The notes under the pieces are model-generated. The model was not told the origin of the DNA, did no database searches, and saw only the letters and a program-made list of their open reading frames with translations. DNA of 64,000 nt from Glandiceps talaboti (taxonomy: Eukaryota > Hemichordata > Enteropneusta > Spengelidae), in the NCBI RefSeq assembly GCF_964340395.1, contig NC_135551.1, positions 7,283,063 through 7,347,062 on the forward strand. The letters run 5' to 3'. A program made the position numbers and the translations under genes. Shown here one piece after another: positions 20,900-31,135 of this stretch; position 1 is the first letter of the stretch, and every line of letters starts with the position of its first letter.

Positions 20900-23800
20900 T
20901 TAGACAGTAAAGTCTTTATACTTGTGTGGTGCAACGCTTTGCCTCCCACACCTTGTGGTTACTACTTTTGTTACTGGTGTTGAAACCAATGGCTTTGAGT
21001 CAATGATATTGTCTTTACATTTAGCTGTTGTGATGCTGGTTGACATATCCTTTTGTCCAGATGAGGGCGCTGTTGTGGAAGACTGTTTCACAGTGTTTTC
21101 AATTTCTGACTTTACAGGATGAGATATTGTTGTTTTCTCAAACTTACTGGGTGTTATTTGTGTTGTATGTGGTTTGACATCACTATGATCTGGTCGTAGA
21201 AATTTCCTATTTCTTCGATACAGTTTACCTTGTTCTGACTCTATCAAGTATGAACGCGTGCCAACCTTTGCTACACACATTCCTTTCTCCCATGGTTCTC
21301 TATGTCTTATCGGCTGTAATCTCACCGAATCCCCTATCTCCAATGCTGGAAGTGGCTTAGCATGTTTGTCATATGCTGCTTTGGCTTTCTGACGTTTGGT
21401 TATGATGTTGTCATAAACACCATCAACAATTTGTGGTTTTAGTAATGGTTCAGATGTTGGTATAGTGGTTCTTGTCCTTCTGGACATTAGTTTTTGAACT
21501 GGACTTGAACCATATATATCAGGTGTATTTCTCCATTCAAGCAAGGCTAATTGTATGCACTTACTATCACGTTTAGCTTTCTTAACAAGCTTCTTAGCAA
21601 TCTTCACTGCTGACTCTACCTTGCCATTACTTTGGCTGTGATATGGCGAAGTAGTTGTGTGTTTAAACTCCCATTCGCTAGAAAAAGTGGAAAATTCATC
21701 GCTGATGTATTGCGGACCATTGTCTGTTACCATATCCGCTATTCCATGTCTTGCGAAATGAATCTTGGTAGTATTGATTATAGTAGTAGACAAAGTGTCA
21801 TTAAGTAAGTCTAACTCAAAATAATCACTGTAGTAGTCAACGGTGACTAGATAATTTTCTCCATATAATGTGAAGAGATCTTGACCGACCTTCGACCATG
21901 GTGTGCTGGGAATTTTATGTGTCATTAATGGTTCCTTTTGTTGTTTGGCTAGGAAATCATTACAAATTCCACATGACTGTACTTTGTCCCTAATTTCTGC
22001 TACCATACCTGGCCAAAAAAGAACGTCACGAGCTCTCCTCACACAAGCATCCGGGCCTAAGTGGCTGGAATGCGCTCTCGCAATCATCTGTGATCGCATA
22101 CTAACTGGAATAATTACCTTCATCCCCTTGTACAAAACACCGTCTTGCACAGTGAGTTCATCTCTGAAATTCCAATACTCTAGGATGCAAACTGGAACGC
22201 TATCTCTCGAGTCTGGCCATCCTATCATAACTGTACTCATTAAAGTTTGCAATTGTGCATCTGCATTGGTGCACGACTTTACTTGCTGGTGTGTGCCTTC
22301 AGATAAACGCATATATTCTACCTGATTGATCTCAGCAATTTCATGAAACAATTGCTTCTCTCTAGAAAGCTGGAATATCTGGTAATCTGGTGTGCTTTCC
22401 TCCTTGATGTCTGCATATGTACTGGGCTCGTAAGCTCTGCTCAACATGTCTGCAATGAACATCTTAGATCCTGGTAAGTACTCAACATGTAGGTTGTATT
22501 TCTGCAATCGAAGCAGCATTCTCTGAAGCCGTTTAGGCGAAGAGTGTATTGGTTTGGTGAAAATCGGGACCAAGGGTTTGTGGTCTGATTCAACTGATAT
22601 AGATTCTCTACCATGCAAATACTGGTCAAACCTACAGCATGCGAATACTATAGCCAAACATTCCTTTTCTATCTGCGCGTATCTGCGTTCTGTTGCTGAG
22701 AGTGATCGAGATGCGAATGCTACTGGCTGTCCACACTGTAGTAATGTAGCACCCAGTCCCGACTCTGAGGCGTCACACTGAATCGTAACTTCACTTTGTA
22801 CGTCGTAGTACTTGAGTAGAGGTGCTGTGCTGATAAGCTGTTGTATGGTGGCAAAAGCTTCTGCTTGCTGGCTTTCCCATACGAACTCTATATTCTTCTC
22901 CATTATCTTACGCAGAGGTTCACAAACTTCAGAGAGTTTGGGCATGAACCTAGATAAGTAGTTGATACATCCAAGCAGGCGCTGTACTGCCTTCTTATCG
23001 CTTGGTGGTGGCATATTGGTAATTGCAGACACCTTCATAGGATCTGGCTTCAATCCTTCACTGGTGAACAGCTGACCCATAAAGGAGACTTCCTTTTTCC
23101 TGAGTCTGAACTTCTTCTTATTCAGCTTTAGATTAGTCTTGCGTGCTCGGTCTAGAAGTTTCATCAGATTTTTGTCATGATCTCTGACTGCTTCTTCCAT
23201 TGTGTTTCCACAACCGTAGCACAGAATGTCATCGACTATGGCTTCTACGCCATTTAATCCAGATAATACCTCATTTTGACGACGCTGGTACTCCTCAGGA
23301 GCACTGCTGATGCCTTGTGGCATTCTTAGGTAACGATAACGACCATACGGCGTCCAAAATGTAGTCAGGTGAGAGCTCTCTTCATCTAACTTTATCTGGA
23401 AGAAACCATCTTTGGCATCCAATACTGTAAATACCTTGGCATTTGCCAGTTTGGGCAACAGTTCATCCACTGTAGGCAACTGGTATTTTGGTCTCTTGAT
23501 CGCTCTATTCAAGTCTCTTGGATCCAAACATACTCTTAGCTTATTTGGTTTCTGTACTGCTACAAGGCTGCTGATCCAGTCAGTTGGTTCTGTTACCTTG
23601 GCTATGATGCCTTGTTTCTCCATTTCGTCAATTTTAGTCTTTAGCTTCTCCTTCAAAGGCACTGGTACTCGACGCGGAGCATGCTGAACTGGCTGAACAG
23701 TAGGATCTACCTGGATATGATATTCACCAGGTAAACATCCAAGTCCTGTGAATATATCTTTATATTCACGCATAATATGCTCAAATGATACAGGCTTGTA

Positions 23801-25090
23801 TTCCTCTCCTTGTATCATATACACTGACTTGGTAAGCTGAAGTGACAACCATCCATTCCTAATGCAAGTGTTGCCATCTATAATGGGCCATGGTGCTTGC
23901 CTTAGAATGTCAAATGTTGTGCGATGTTTACAACCGTTGCTATGACTAACAGTCAACGTGTATGTACCCAATGGAGTAATCACTCTACCATCATACAGCT
24001 TGATTTTGCCTTTCGGCGGATCCAATTTCACACGACCTATTTGCAAAATGTTCTGTAGATCTGTGTATGACATGGCACTACATGTCGCTCCAGAGTCAAG
24101 CTGTACAGAGACTGTAGATGGATATGCCGTGTGAAATGTTAAAGGTACCATAAATGCTGACTTGACATCCATATGTTGTACTGCACCCAGACGATGAACA
24201 GTAAAAATGGAATCATTGGAATCCTCAGAATCATCCTCATATCTGTCTTGGGCTGTAGTGTGATGCACTTTCTTAGATCCCTGTCTGGACATTCTTCTAT
24301 GTCCCAGACATACAGCTGCAAAGTGATTAGGTTTGCCACACTTGTTACAGTTTTTTCCATAGGCAGGACATCTGCTTTTATCTCTAGCATGATCTGAACC
24401 ACAATACTTGCATACACTGCTTGTGTTTTGTTTCTTGTAGTATCCTGATCTGTCATTCTTGACTTGCTTTCCCTTGCTTCGGGTGTTGCCTTGACGACTC
24501 TGCTTATGTACACCATGTACAGTATCTTGTATTTCTGTAGATTCTTTCATCTGCTCTTTGTGTACTCTTGTCTGTTCATTTACTCTCAGTGCTTCAATAC
24601 ATCTACTCAGGTCAGGGACTGGGCGTTCCCTTAGCAACCTGTCTCTAGTAGCTGAATCGTGAGTGCCCATAACTAGTCTATCTCGTATCAAACTGTTATT
24701 CAGAGTGTCAAACTCACAAGACTCTGCTAGTTGGCGCAGTCTCACTACATATTGGTCAATAGTTTCGTGGTCAGTTTGGTTAGCAGAACCAAATTTAACC
24801 CTTTCAAATAGTAGATGCTTTTGAGGCACAAAATGGTCACTTAGTGCTTTCAAAATCTTATCTGGGTCTTTCTTGTCATCTTCGGACAAGTTAGTGAGGC
24901 TTTTCATGACTTTGACGCAGTCCATACCCATTACACTACACAGGGCTCCAGCTTGAACTTCTTTGGATTTTTCTTTCAACTCAGTGGCAGTGGTATAGTA
25001 GTCCCAAGCTGCTTTAAAATTGTTCCAATTCGTGGAAACATCCCCTTTCACGTTCATGGGTTGCGGTGCTGGTATCTGGTATGAAGCCAT
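20900..25090 (-). CDS. Gag-Pol polyprotein of Ty3/gypsy retrotransposon (Mag / K02A2.6-like)
   Basis: One 1396-residue ORF from ATG at 25090, 186 bp inside the 5' LTR. Approximate order: capsid-like Gag (1-220); two CCHC knuckles (CKYCGSDH... and CNKCGKPNHFAAVC, about 228-260); aspartic protease with LDSGA (about 330); reverse transcriptase with LDAKDGFF (about 558) and a VDDI active site (about 618); RNase H with QCDASESG (about 770); integrase zinc finger (H...H, CGIC, about 1013-1045) and D-D-E core (D about 1069, TDNGP about 1125, E in KVESAV about 1160). A C-terminal Lys/Thr-rich tail lacks a visible chromodomain. Gag and Pol share one frame, so no frameshift is needed. No stop or frameshift is seen. 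Confidence 0.97.
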   Translation of the reverse strand: MASYQIPAPQPMNVKGDVSTNWNNFKAAWDYYTTATELKEKSKEVQAGALCSVMGMDCVKVMKSLTNLSEDDKKDPDKILKALSDHFVPQKHLLFERVKFGSANQTDHETIDQYVVRLRQLAESCEFDTLNNSLIRDRLVMGTHDSATRDRLLRERPVPDLSRCIEALRVNEQTRVHKEQMKESTEIQDTVHGVHKQSRQGNTRSKGKQVKNDRSGYYKKQNTSSVCKYCGSDHARDKSRCPAYGKNCNKCGKPNHFAAVCLGHRRMSRQGSKKVHHTTAQDRYEDDSEDSNDSIFTVHRLGAVQHMDVKSAFMVPLTFHTAYPSTVSVQLDSGATCSAMSYTDLQNILQIGRVKLDPPKGKIKLYDGRVITPLGTYTLTVSHSNGCKHRTTFDILRQAPWPIIDGNTCIRNGWLSLQLTKSVYMIQGEEYKPVSFEHIMREYKDIFTGLGCLPGEYHIQVDPTVQPVQHAPRRVPVPLKEKLKTKIDEMEKQGIIAKVTEPTDWISSLVAVQKPNKLRVCLDPRDLNRAIKRPKYQLPTVDELLPKLANAKVFTVLDAKDGFFQIKLDEESSHLTTFWTPYGRYRYLRMPQGISSAPEEYQRRQNEVLSGLNGVEAIVDDILCYGCGNTMEEAVRDHDKNLMKLLDRARKTNLKLNKKKFRLRKKEVSFMGQLFTSEGLKPDPMKVSAITNMPPPSDKKAVQRLLGCINYLSRFMPKLSEVCEPLRKIMEKNIEFVWESQQAEAFATIQQLISTAPLLKYYDVQSEVTIQCDASESGLGATLLQCGQPVAFASRSLSATERRYAQIEKECLAIVFACCRFDQYLHGRESISVESDHKPLVPIFTKPIHSSPKRLQRMLLRLQKYNLHVEYLPGSKMFIADMLSRAYEPSTYADIKEESTPDYQIFQLSREKQLFHEIAEINQVEYMRLSEGTHQQVKSCTNADAQLQTLMSTVMIGWPDSRDSVPVCILEYWNFRDELTVQDGVLYKGMKVIIPVSMRSQMIARAHSSHLGPDACVRRARDVLFWPGMVAEIRDKVQSCGICNDFLAKQQKEPLMTHKIPSTPWSKVGQDLFTLYGENYLVTVDYYSDYFELDLLNDTLSTTIINTTKIHFARHGIADMVTDNGPQYISDEFSTFSSEWEFKHTTTSPYHSQSNGKVESAVKIAKKLVKKAKRDSKCIQLALLEWRNTPDIYGSSPVQKLMSRRTRTTIPTSEPLLKPQIVDGVYDNIITKRQKAKAAYDKHAKPLPALEIGDSVRLQPIRHREPWEKGMCVAKVGTRSYLIESEQGKLYRRNRKFLRPDHSDVKPHTTQITPSKFEKTTISHPVKSEIENTVKQSSTTAPSSGQKDMSTSITTAKCKDNIIDSKPLVSTPVTKVVTTRCGRQSVAPHKYKDFTV

Positions 25091-25258
25091 AATGTTTCTA
25101 ATCGAAACGTGTACTTACGGCTAGGTTAGCTGATACCACGTGTCTGTGCTGAGACGTCGGAAGTTGTGGAAATTTCCGTGAAGAAACAATCAGTTTCGCT
25201 CGCAATTGTGGACTCTACTGCATCAAAATACTGCTACTCACTAGTCGCTGACGACCCA

Positions 25259-25276
25259 AGTTTACTTCTGACACCA
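25259..25276 (-). promoter_or_regulatory. Primer binding site
   Basis: TGGTGTCAGAAGTAAACT begins directly after the 5' LTR. TGG followed by TGTCAGAAG is complementary to the CCA end of a leucine-type tRNA (from memory of tRNA ends; not aligned). Confidence 0.8.
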
Positions 25277-25455
25277 TGTTATGGCCTATGATCAGTCTAT
25301 AGTTACTAAATGCTATAACTATCACTGAGACGACACATCAGACTTACACAAAGTACGCCATCTTTATTACAAGGTGACCTGACGTCATCAACAACATTAT
25401 ACATGACCTTTGACCTATGACTGTGACATCATACATTAACTCATATATACTAACA
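25277..25455 (-). repeat. 5' LTR of the gypsy element
   Basis: 179 bp, TG...CA, followed by ATTAC target duplication at 25456-25460. Confidence 0.95.
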
Positions 25456-25460
25456 ATTAC

Positions 25461-27355
25461 AATAAGCGGTGGGTTGGACCATATATGCATATATATACTT
25501 TAATATATTCAATCTCTGCATGCAGGTGTTGACAAACACATTTATGTCATTACTATGTCTTATCAGTTTATGGTAATTGTGTTTGATGAGTGTGTAGACA
25601 TTGTCATTCACACATTTTAGTTAACGCATTGGTGGTTATTTTTACAAGCCCCTCCTTAAGATGAATATGCATGAAAATTTAGCTATTGTCCTCTGTTTGT
25701 GCTTGTCGCTAATACGGTTCTCTGATTGGCAGTTATTTATATCCTAATGACATTCGCTAGACCTCGGATGTTCCACTAATCTAGACTAATCACTCCCTGG
25801 CCAGCTGGGTTACTTGGCCATACGGTTATTTTAGAACAACATGCATCTCACTCCGTGTATGTCGGCAAAGTTTCTGACTGTCATTTTCAAGAGTAGCAAA
25901 AATTGCCTCTTTTGATTCCATCTTAGTATGAATTAAATATCCCTGTAGGCTGTAGTGATTTTGACGCACGCGAAAAACGACAATCTTACCCCCCCCCAAG
26001 GAATTACGTTTGTATAATAAAATAAAATGTATAAAAACCATGTATAATAAAAATAAGTAGTTGACTCGCTCATACAGTGTACACACATGGTGCCATTTCC
26101 TTCAAGTCGAAAGTCTACTTCAAGATCAACGGCCTGGCTGGGTGCCTACTAAAGGCTTCACTGTGTATATGACAAGAATCCCCCTGCCTGTTAGACTAAA
26201 CATGATAACTTTAACTTGGCATTATGTTAAGGACCCGATGCGTCGGTGGTGGCAACTGTATATCTAAATGATTTTGAAAGAAACGTGCTGATTGGTTGAA
26301 AAATCCTTTCAATATTGTCCACGTTCAACGGGATTGTAGATTACACCGGTTCAGATGTGGGAAGGCGGCGATCACTCCGAACAAAACAAACGTCACAACA
26401 CGATGAATAGAGGTAAATAAGGACATCTAGCCGCTTTCACCACATCGGATTTTAATCAGATTGGGCCTAACTTAGAACCTTCGCGTAGGTGAATTTTGGC
26501 AACGTCCTATCCACATAGTCTATTGAAATCAATTATCGTGAAGGTCCTTTAAAATTTACCACTACGATTGAACGATCGGCTCTGATCACGTACCCACTGT
26601 GACTTCGTTAACTTTCAAACATATTTTTAACGTATTTCAAAATAGATTGTTTCGACTCGACCTCCTGGGACATGAACTCGGCTAATGACCGTCGGTCATT
26701 TTTGTATTTGGCATGCCACAACTTCGTTGCGCTTAACGCGCTTTCCTGTACACCGGCCCGGGATTTGCCCTGTTATTTTTTGATATTTAACTCCCAAATC
26801 TTGTTCGTTAGTTTCTGAAAGTCGTTCGAAGGGCATTTATAAATTGTGTGAGGAGAACATATATGGACCAGAAAATTGTACGAACCCTTCGTGTCTCGAC
26901 GACGCCAACTGATGAAATGTGCGTACGCACACTCTGGATACCCACCTCGTTCCCAAATACCTATTTTGCAGCAAATTTGAAAGCTGAACCGCGTACCGCT
27001 GATAAATCGGACCGGCGACTGTACGCAGTGTTTTAGGTAAAAGCAGCCTTGAAATCGTACTAAATTTGCCAAGTATGGCGTTAAATCGTTTTTGAAGGTT
27101 GAGAAATTATTTTGGCCAACCCCCCCCCCCCCCACCCCCAAACTAAAGCAATTAAGTTTTTTTGTAAACATCGATCTTTTGATGTCGCCCCTTAGTAATA
27201 AGACGCTAAATACAACTTTCGTTACAGGGCAGGGTGGTTAGCAGAGGATAACTATCGTCACAAACCCGGACTCTTATAACTATACGACGTCGGTTTTTGT
27301 TCAAAACCCACCGTATGCGTTTTCAACGTCCCATTATCAGTAGACAACGGGGATC
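25461..27355. other. Interior of the 18.4-kb element, between gypsy and the 8.4-kb element
   Basis: Includes the inverted 136-bp unit (26330-26464) and, directly abutting it, the direct repeat of 19686-19833 (26465-26616). A poly-C tract is at 27121-27135. The - strand ORF 26773-27171 (132 codons, Cys/Trp-containing) crosses the poly-C tract and matches nothing I know. A self-complementary GTGCGTACGCAC is at about 26920. Confidence 0.5.
26330..26464 (-). repeat. Single 136-bp unit in inverted orientation
   Basis: Reverse complement of the units at 18604-19008. The pair would form a foldback spanning the gypsy insertion, which hints at yet another, older nested element. Confidence 0.9.
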
Positions 27356-27379
27356 GTCAGTTGGGGTGACCCTATAAAA

Positions 27380-29876
27380 CGAATGACAACCCGAATGACG
27401 GAAAACGAATGACAGCAATTCTAGGTGGTAAACAGTGGAATGACACCCTTTTCTACATTCAGTTAGTTGAATGACACCCTCTGTACTGTAAAACCAGTGG
27501 AATGACAGCCGCCACTCTACAAAATAAATTGAATAACAGCATTTTCAATGCTTTGGAACTGGAATGACAGCATTTCTAGGTGGTAAACAGTGGAATGACA
27601 TCCTTTTCTACATTCAGTTAGTTGAATGACACCCTCTGTACTGTAAAACCAGTGGAATGACAGCCGCCACTCTACAAAATAAGTGGAATGACAGCATTTT
27701 AAATGCTTTGGAACAGGAATGACAGCATTTCTAGGTGGTAAACAGTGGAATGACAGCATTTTAAATGCTTTGGAACTGGAATGACAGCATTTCAAGGTGG
27801 TAAACAGTGGAATGACACCCTTTTCTACGTTCAGTTAGTTGAATGACACCCTCCGCACTGTAAAATTAGTGGAATGACAACCGCCACTCTATAAAATAAG
27901 TGGAATGACAGCATTTTCAATGCTTTGGAACTGGAATGACAGCATTTCTAGGTGGTAAACAGTGGAATGACACCCTTTTCTACATTCAGTTAGTTGAATG
28001 ACACACTCTGTACTGTAAAACCAGTGGAATGACAGCCGCCACTCTACAAAATAAGTGAAATGACAGCATTTTCAATGCTTTTGAACTAGAATGACAGCAT
28101 TTCTAGGTTGTAAACGGTGGAATGACACCCTTTTCTACATTCAGTTAGTTGAATGACACCCTCTGCACAGTAAAACCAGTGGAATGACAGCCACCACTCT
28201 ATAAAATAAGTGGAATGACAGCATTTTCAATGCTTTAGAACTGGAATGACAGCATTTCTAGGTGGTAAGCAGTGGAATGACACCCTTTTCTACATTCAGT
28301 TAGTTGAATGACACCCTCTGCACTGTAAAACCAGTGGAATGACGGCCGCCACTCTATAAAATAAGTGGAATGACAGCATTTTCAATGCTTTGGAACTGGA
28401 ATGACAGCATTTCTAGGTGGTAAATAGTGGAATGACACCCTTTTCTAGATTCAGTTAGTTGAATGACACGCTCTGTACTGTAAAGCCAGTGGAATGACAG
28501 CCGCCACTCTATAAAATAAGTGGAATGACAGCATTTTCAATGCTTTTGAACTGGAATGACAGCATTTTTAGGTGGTAAACAGTGGAATGACACCCTTTTC
28601 TACATTCAGTTAGTTGAATGACACCCTCTGTACTGTAAAACCAGTGGAATGACAGCCGCCACTCTATAAAATAAGTGGAATGACAGCATTTTCAATGCTT
28701 TTGAACTGGAATGACAGCATTTCTATACTGTAAACAGTGGAATGACACCCTTTTCTACATTCAGTTAGTTGAATGACACCCTCTGCACAGTAAAACCAGT
28801 GGAATGACAGCCGCCACTCTATAAAATAAGTGGAATGACAGCATTTTCAATGCTTTAGAACTGGAATGACAGCATTTCTAGGTGGTAAACAGTGGAATGA
28901 CACACTTTTCTACATTCAGTTAGTTGAATGACACCCTGTGCACTGTAAAACCAGTGGAATGACAGCCGCCACTCTATAAAATAAGTGGAATGACAGCATT
29001 TTCAATGCTTTGGAACTGGAATGACAGCATTTCTAGGTGGTAAATAGTGGAATGACATCCTTTTCTAGATTCAGTTAGTTGAATGACACCCTCTGTACTG
29101 TAAAACCAGTGGAATGACAGCCGCCACTCTATAAAATAAGTGGAATGACAGCATTTTCTATGCTTTAGAACTGGAATGACAGCATTTCTAGGTGGTAAAC
29201 AGTGGAATGACACCCTTTTCTACATTCAGTTAGTTGAATGACACCCTCTGCACTGTAAAACCAGTGGAATGACAGCCGCCACTCTATAAAATAAGTGGAA
29301 TGACAGCATTTTCAATGCTTTAGAACTGGAATCACAGCATTTCTAGATAGTAAACAGTGGAATGACACCCTTTTCTACATTCAGTTAGTTGAATGACACC
29401 CTCTGCACTGTAAAACCAGTGGATTGACAGCCGCCACTCTATAAAATAAGTGGAATGACAGCATTTTCAATGCTTTGGAACTGGAATGACAGCATTTCTA
29501 GGTTGTAAACAGTGGAATGACACCCTTTTCTACATTCAGTTAGTTAAATGACACCCTTTGCACAGTAAAACCAGTGGAATGACAGCCGTCACTCTATAAA
29601 ATAAGTGGAATGACAGCATTTCTATACTGTAAACAGTGGAATGACACCCTTTTCTACATTCAGTTAGTTGAATGACACCCTCTGCACTGTAGATCCAGTG
29701 GAATGACAGCCGCCACTCTATAAGATAAGTGGAATGACAGCATTTTCAATGCTTTAGAACTGGAATGACAGCATTTTTAGGTGGTAAACAGTGGAATGAC
29801 ACCTTTTTCTACATTCAGTTAGTTGAATGACACCCTCTGTACTGTAAAACCAGTGGAATGACAGCCGCCACTCTAT
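27380..29876 (+). repeat. Left arm: about 17 tandem 155-bp units, each five 31-bp GGAATGACA modules
   Basis: Within each 155-bp unit GGAATGACA or GAATGACA recurs every about 31 bp with different spacers (gcatttctaggtggtaaac; cccttttctacattcag; ccctctgcactgtaaaac; gccgccactctataaaat; gcattttcaatgctttgg). Units at 27570-27800 and 29570-29640 are shortened. Repeating ORFs across it shift frame every unit and are not genes. Confidence 0.95.
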
Positions 29877-29879
29877 AGC

Positions 29880-30302
29880 TGCCACTTTATACCAATAAAA
29901 TCATTTCAATGACTGTTTTGTAACTTGCATTTATCTATTTCTTGAATGATATTTCCTCTAGCGTACTAGTGAGCATCTGAGTACGCGAATGTATGAGTTG
30001 TTTGTGATGCATGATGGTGATCTTCTGAGCGACTGAATGAGTGGATAGGTGTGCGAGCGAGCACGTTGGGTGTGAGCTAGCATTCATTTCATTTGTTTGT
30101 TCATTCGTTCGTCTGTGAGTCAGTCATTCAGTCAGTTAGTCAGTCAGTCAGTCAGTCAGTCAGTCGGTCGGTCATCGGCGGTCGCGTCGATGAGTAAGCG
30201 AGCGAGCGAGCGACTGAGTGAGTGAGGGAGTGAGTGAATTATTCAGTCGATTAGTTAGCAAGCAAATAACGAAATAATCCAATCCACATTAGAGATCTTA
30301 GC
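29880..30302. other. Spacer with (GTCA)n/(GAGT)n low complexity
   Basis: Between the left array and the nested 3.5-kb element. 30119-30235 is tetranucleotide-rich (GTCA, GAGC, GAGT) and no ORF is visible. Confidence 0.6.
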
Positions 30303-30959
30303 TAAGGGAGCCATCATTATTTACGGTTGGGGGTTGGAGGAATTTGGACGGTCACTTGAAAATTGGAGTTGGTCAGGAGGAGTCAGGGGGGGGGGGCACA
30401 CAAAAATCTGTTTCGAAAAACTTGTGTACACAGTATCAGGATTATTTAACCTGTTACATAAAATGTAACTTTATTAACATTTTAAAAGAAATATAAAATA
30501 TTTTCAAAACATTAAAGCTTTTGGTTTTCCTAAATATTTGTTTATGTACTACATGAACAAGGTGGAGTTGTGTGTAAAGTAAAAACTAAATTATATAACA
30601 ATATCTTAAAATAAATATGTGAGTAATATATAACTACTAGTATAAACTCTGAAAGCAAACTTTGAATAAATTAGTTGTCAGGTTGTCACCCAGTTTGTAA
30701 ATATGTACTGAAGTCATTATAATTTGACAGGTGTCACTGTAACACTAGCTTGCCATCACTAGTTTGATTGAGCTTAGAAGTGTGCCTGCTTTGTATTAAA
30801 TAAGGTAAAACTTCTGATTGCAAATATATCAATGGAAAGTCTCGACTTGAAAAAACACATTGCAAGAAACTGTCTTACAGTCTCGTAAATTTCACCTGAT
30901 TATTTCACTCTTTGGATAATTGACTACTAAAAGCAAAGCTATGTAGTGGTGATGCAATA

Positions 30960-31135
30960 CCTGTGAGCAGACAGATGACCATTCCAACAAACTTTGGGAA
31001 TTTGGCTTACATTATTGTGATGGTTACCCTTACTCTCACAAGACTTGCCTTGTTTCTGGTGAGTCTAAATTATTTAAGTTACAAAGAGGTGAGACAAGGG
31101 TTGTAACTGGTTTTTTTGTTGTTCATTTGTCTTTA
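30960..31135 (+). pseudogene. Decayed ORF fragment upstream of the nested 2-kb element
   Basis: Open for about 58 codons in the frame containing LWEFGLHYCDGYPYSH, CLVSGESKLF and RGETRVV, ending exactly at the TTA target duplication. Composition is protein-like. The reading would continue into the frame after 33139 if one base were gained in the T-run at 31111-31117, so the 2-kb element probably landed in this gene or its remnant. Family not recognised. Confidence 0.4.

Larger units (their letters stand above)
20386..25455 (-). mobile_element. Complete Ty3/gypsy LTR retrotransposon, 5.07 kb
   Basis: Two 179-bp LTRs that look identical, TG...CA ends, a 5-bp target duplication ATTAC (20381-20385 and 25456-25460), a primer binding site next to the 5' LTR, a polypurine tract next to the 3' LTR, and one uninterrupted gag-pol ORF. 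Identical LTRs and an intact ORF indicate a young, possibly active copy. No envelope-like ORF is present. It is inserted in the 18.4-kb element. Confidence 0.97.

Noticed and set aside
21903-22325. 140-codon + strand ORF inside the gypsy element
   Set aside because: Antisense shadow of the pol gene with no independent motifs.
26906-26940. CTGATGA followed by a GTGCGTACGCAC hairpin
   Set aside because: No GAAA follows the hairpin, so it is not a hammerhead.
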